Below, piece after piece: positions 32,824 through 35,522 of a stretch of DNA of 35,522 nt. The position numbers and the translations under genes are program-made. Origin of the DNA: Puniceicoccales bacterium (GTDB lineage Bacteria; Verrucomicrobiota; Verrucomicrobiia; Opitutales; UBA9783); assembly GCA_031278975.1 (NCBI GenBank), contig JAITJL010000009.1, positions 32,001 to 67,522 of the forward strand. The letters run 5' to 3'. The stretch's first letter is position 1, and the number at the start of each line of letters is the position of its first letter. A model generated the notes under the pieces. The model saw only the letters and a list, made by a program, of their open reading frames with translations, was not told the origin of the DNA and ran no database searches.

Positions 32824-32888
32824 TATACGTTCCGCGATTGCTATTTTATGAATGCAAAAATTTAGCAATGACGTAACAGTAATTGTGA

Positions 32889-33902
32889 TCAATAAGGCTT
32901 TAATAGGTCCTCGGTGATTTTAGTTTTATTTAGCAGGTAAGAAAGCACGTGGGAGGTAAAATCTGCGGTTAGACTTTGCCCAAAAGATAAGTAGTAGGGG
33001 CTGAGTCCTCCTTTAAGGATGTATTGCCACAGTTTATTAGTATGGGTGGTTTCATCCAAATGTGTAAAAATACAGTGAGTTAATTTAAGATCCGTAATTT
33101 TTGAAAAGCATTGATTTAAAAAATCGGTATCGTAAAGTGCATTGATGACCAATACCCGTGTACCGATTGCCCACTGATCCATTTTTGCACCGCAAGTGTT
33201 GACCGCATCGCGATCAAAAAAATTTATACCTTCGTGATCAAACAGTATTTTTTGCTGCTCTTCGTAAGAGGTGTATAGGTCAATACCTTCTTGAATAAGG
33301 GAAATACCTAGAATGTTGCAAAATACATCCAGAACGTCTTGCCCACCGGTTTGTTTTCCATCGAGTTTAATAACAACCGGTTTTTGTCCTAGCGTAAAGA
33401 CTTCTTGAGCAATTAATTTGCACAATGTCAAAGTCTTTCCAACTCCTGATGGCCCTACCAAAGCAATGCGTTGTCCCGGTTCTTTTATGTTAAGTTGCCT
33501 GTACAATTTTTGCAAAAAATGGAAAAAGCTGTTGAGTATTTCTTGTATATTGTATTGATCCTGAAAGGGCTCGTTTTTAAAAAATGCATCCATGAGAGGT
33601 TGAGAAAAGCCCGAATGCATCAGTATTTGTTGAATTTGTTGTTTAAAAGGTGTGGGCGAAGACGGATTGGTAAAAGTTTTTGTTGTCGTGAGAGGGCCTT
33701 TGGGAACCTCTCCTTGCGTATGGGTCTTACCGGCGGTAGCTGTGATTTCAAATTGCGGTTTTTTAAAAAGACGCGTTAGTCCATGTCCTTTTATTTGATG
33801 GATGGAAAGAACTCGAGCATTTTCGCCAAAGTTTTTCTTCAGCGTGCGCATAATTTCTTCGGGGGATCTAGCCTTGAATTTTAGACTTTTCCTTTTATCC
33901 AT
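32889..33902 (-). CDS. flhF: FlhF-like SRP-family GTPase with degenerate G-motifs
   Basis: A 337-residue protein of the SRP GTPase family most like FlhF, which sets the pole and number of flagella. The N-terminus (RSPEEIMRTLKKNFGENARVLS) is the FlhF basic domain, followed by a variable linker and the N-domain helices. The P-loop GPSGVGKTLTLCKLIAQ is intact (about residue 149), and the G4-like THLDET and C-terminal YLSFGQSLTADF are recognisable. The G3 motif DT-G-R that should follow is not found; the segment reads HEGINFFDRDAVNTCG, so GTP hydrolysis may be altered or lost. The promoter TTGCCT-16-ATTAAT lies 7 bp before ATG. No flagellar genes are in the window. Confidence 0.75.
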   Translation of the reverse strand: MDKRKSLKFKARSPEEIMRTLKKNFGENARVLSIHQIKGHGLTRLFKKPQFEITATAGKTHTQGEVPKGPLTTTKTFTNPSSPTPFKQQIQQILMHSGFSQPLMDAFFKNEPFQDQYNIQEILNSFFHFLQKLYRQLNIKEPGQRIALVGPSGVGKTLTLCKLIAQEVFTLGQKPVVIKLDGKQTGGQDVLDVFCNILGISLIQEGIDLYTSYEEQQKILFDHEGINFFDRDAVNTCGAKMDQWAIGTRVLVINALYDTDFLNQCFSKITDLKLTHCIFTHLDETTHTNKLWQYILKGGLSPYYLSFGQSLTADFTSHVLSYLLNKTKITEDLLKPY

Positions 33903-33909
33903 ACTTACA

Positions 33910-33937
33910 ATTAATAAACCTAAGTCTAGGAAGGCAA
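33910..33937 (-). promoter_or_regulatory. Putative near-leaderless promoter of the FlhF-like gene
   Basis: On the minus strand TTGCCT (33932-33937), 16-nt spacer, ATTAAT (33910-33915), then seven bases to the ATG (33900-33902). No ribosome site lies between them. Moderate match to consensus in AT-rich DNA. Confidence 0.35.
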
Positions 33938-34021
33938 TATTTTATTGTAGGTTGATACAAATGCTGCTGCACACATGATTCAGTGCCTTACGCCAACAAC
34001 ATGCGTCGTATACAATAATGA

Positions 34022-34050
34022 TTGACAGGCGATCATTAAATTTTTCAAAT
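34022..34050 (+). promoter_or_regulatory. Promoter of the SRP RNA
   Basis: TTGACA (34022-34027), 17-nt spacer, TCAAAT (34045-34050), placing the start near 34057, where the RNA's terminal stem begins. Confidence 0.65.
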
Positions 34051-34057
34051 TGACTAC

Positions 34058-34158
34058 GCAGTTGGGTCCTATGCAATTAACTTTGGCGAACCCCGTCAGG
34101 ACTGGAAAGTAGCAGCGGTAGTTAAAAGTTCTTGTGCCGTAGGGTGCCTGACTGTTTT
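34058..34158 (+). ncRNA. ffs: Small bacterial signal recognition particle RNA (4.5S)
   Basis: RNA of the signal recognition particle, which with Ffh delivers nascent membrane proteins to FtsY. The invariant tip loop region GTCAGGACTGGAAAGTAGCAGC-like block (about 34096-34117) matches the bacterial consensus, with its GGAA tetraloop. The ends pair: CAGTTGGGT (34059-34067) with GCCTGACTG (34146-34154). A T-run follows and should terminate transcription. The length of about 100 nt is that of the small, Alu-less form. A good promoter lies directly upstream. Confidence 0.92.
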
Positions 34159-34178
34159 TGCAAAATAGGCTGCGTTAA

Positions 34179-34394
34179 ATGATTCAAGGGTGTGGTGGAT
34201 TACAACAAGCTCTTGAATTTTGTAGTTATGGTGAATTTTTCTTTGGGTCTTTATTTTTGGTATTAATCGGTTACTTCAAGTGTTGGAAGACAAGTCATTT
34301 TTATATATACGGGAGTGCAATTTTACCTGGAGTGTTGATTGTTATTTTGTCGTATTTTGATTTTCAGATGAATTGCATTGTCATTCCCATATAA
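34179..34394 (+). CDS. Possible small membrane protein
   Basis: A 71-codon frame starting 20 nt after the SRP RNA T-run. It encodes two hydrophobic stretches (FFFGSLFLVLIGYF and SAILPGVLIVILSYF) separated by a short basic turn, as in small two-helix membrane proteins. The ribosome site is poor. No family is recognised, and an AT-rich non-coding frame could look the same. Listed only as a possibility. Confidence 0.25.
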   Translation: MIQGCGGLQQALEFCSYGEFFFGSLFLVLIGYFKCWKTSHFYIYGSAILPGVLIVILSYFDFQMNCIVIPI

Positions 34395-35522
34395 AGCTTG
34401 TTCTAAATTCTGCTTTGTTTGGCTGTTAAAACCAAGAATTTTTTATGAGTAATACACCATAAGTTTGTTAACATGTTAATAATAAACAAAGGTTAAATGT
34501 GTTTAAAAGCAGGGTGTTACGCGTGTAGTAGCATACGCAATATGATGTCTCTCTGATTGAGAATCCAGTAGGTAAACGAAAAATGTCCATTGCATTTTAC
34601 TACTGTCGGTAAATGGATGAAAGGGGCACATATGGCAATTGAGCGACAAGTAAACTGTGTATCCTGGAATTTGTGACTTATGGTTACTGAGTGTCTTTGG
34701 GAGTAACAAGAAACTAAGTTCTAAGAAAGCAACTATCCTTATGACAAACGATTTTTCTGCGATAACATTGTCTTCGTCATCCTAGCTTGCAGTCAGGGCT
34801 TTTTAAAGATGTTGTCTCACGGCCTGCATGTTTGCTAATATTTCTTACCTTGATGAACATAGAAACGTATCCATGCGACATCGGAGGGTATGAGACTTGG
34901 TGTGCACCTTTGATGCCCTCATTCGGTCTTTCTGATACAAATCTTACTACCCTCTACGGCTTCCCTTGAAGTCAAGGGTATCTTTACTAATCCATTTACG
35001 CCCGGGAAACATCCGACGTGGAGTGGAATGTGGATTGAGCGTAACGGGGCGATGAAATAATTACCTTTGAAGTGAATGACAGGCAATGTGCCATAGAATC
35101 CACCCTACGAACGTATGCTTTAAGTATGAATAAGATCTTAATTCATTTGGATGAGAAAGATAAGCTTTTGAAAATTTTCCGGGAAGTTAGGTATAAACGT
35201 ATACATCCCAGAGAACCGCACCCCCTTTGCCACTATCAACTTGGGCCCGTAACAAACGGTTTTGCCGGGCCGTAAATGGGTATGTAGGAACCTTTGAAAA
35301 CGTCACTTCGGGCCGCATAAGTTTTACCACTGCAATCTAGGTCTATAATGAACCCGGTTTTGCCGTAAGATGAACATGCTCCGACCATTCCATTGAGCGA
35401 CCGAATCTTCCGCCAAAATCCCTCCGAAAAACCCTTGACAGAGGTAGTAAGGAAAGGCTATACTAGTTTAGTAGTGAAGACTCAAGACGTCTAAGCGCTT
35501 AATCACATCAGGATGTCCTGAG
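34395..35522. other. 1.1-kb region without recognisable genes, rich in palindromes
   Basis: No open frame here has recognisable content. Visible structure: the 12-bp palindrome TTAACATGTTAA (34468-34479); the 11-mer CGGTTTTGCCG twice in direct orientation (35257-35267, 35355-35365), each soon followed by GTAA; and, near the end, TACTA/TAGTA, AGACGTCT, AGCGCT and TCAGGA-TG-TCCTGA (35508-35521). From about 34900 the DNA looks more GC-rich than typical intergenic DNA here. On the minus strand a stop-to-stop frame between about 35440 and 35235 reads like protein (GMVGACSSYGKTGFIIDLD) and then breaks into stops. This could be a decayed gene, an untranslated RNA or plain intergenic DNA. Confidence 0.4.

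Noticed and set aside
35072..35275. 67-codon plus-strand frame near the window end
   Set aside because: All three frames on the opposite strand are partly open here too, so openness reflects composition; no family is recognised.
34400..35522. RNase P RNA or tmRNA in the last kilobase
   Set aside because: The conserved GAGGAAAGTCC block of RNase P and the tRNA-like ends of tmRNA are absent.
1..35522. CRISPR array or insertion sequence
   Set aside because: No regularly spaced repeats, transposase motifs or terminal inverted repeats with target duplications were seen.

Overview
The window looks like part of the chromosome of a host-associated bacterium, most likely a member of the Verrucomicrobiota (Opitutae/Puniceicoccales-like). 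This rests on family knowledge, not a search: an Opitutae-style single-cluster ferredoxin, a GldA/GldF/GldG/DUF4340/AsmA-like gene string, an alpha2 GlyRS, and AT-rich, tightly packed genes. The stand-out accessory feature is a CesT-type type III secretion chaperone directly upstream of a large protein of no recognised family. A FlhF-like GTPase and a PseC-like aminotransferase hint at polar flagella and sialic-acid-like sugar decoration.

Layout. 1-190: end of an rRNA operon (5S plus a T-run). 470-2824 (minus): tRNA-Arg(CCT), then a UvrD/AddA-like helicase without a nuclease domain. 3372-5411 (minus): ferredoxin, then exbB-exbD and an unknown membrane-anchored third gene. 5708-7156 (minus): a CoA-transferase of the acetyl-CoA hydrolase family, divergent from a SurA-like chaperone (7304-8224). 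8442-9780: CPBP intramembrane protease and tsaE. 10104-17614: a five-gene operon for a gliding-type ABC exporter with its auxiliary GldG and DUF4340 proteins and an AsmA-like protein. It is preceded by a leader rich in inverted repeats. 17683-19393: tRNA-Ala(CGC) and lysS.

19666-23014 (minus): three overlapping signalling genes (kinase, receiver, receiver-PAS-kinase hybrid). Divergent from them at 23072-26048 are a 19-residue mini-ORF, the chaperone and the putative effector. The signalling genes are natural candidates to control the secretion genes, but that is inference from position. 26388-27278 is a Mip/FkpA-like FKBP isomerase with a strong terminator. 27553-27969 (minus) is a small S/T/Q-rich orphan.

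28180-32823: glyS, pseC-like, gltX and rsmD. 32889-33902 (minus): an FlhF-like GTPase with a degraded GTPase core. 34022-34158: promoter and gene of the SRP RNA. The last 1.1 kb has no gene I can recognise, but it holds several palindromes and short repeats.

Two regulatory themes recur. Several promoters sit so close to the start codon that transcripts would be leaderless or nearly so (chaperone, FKBP, FlhF). Several gene leaders also hold inverted repeats that could fold over or next to start signals (SurA start codon, ABC operon leader, the surA-CPBP gap).
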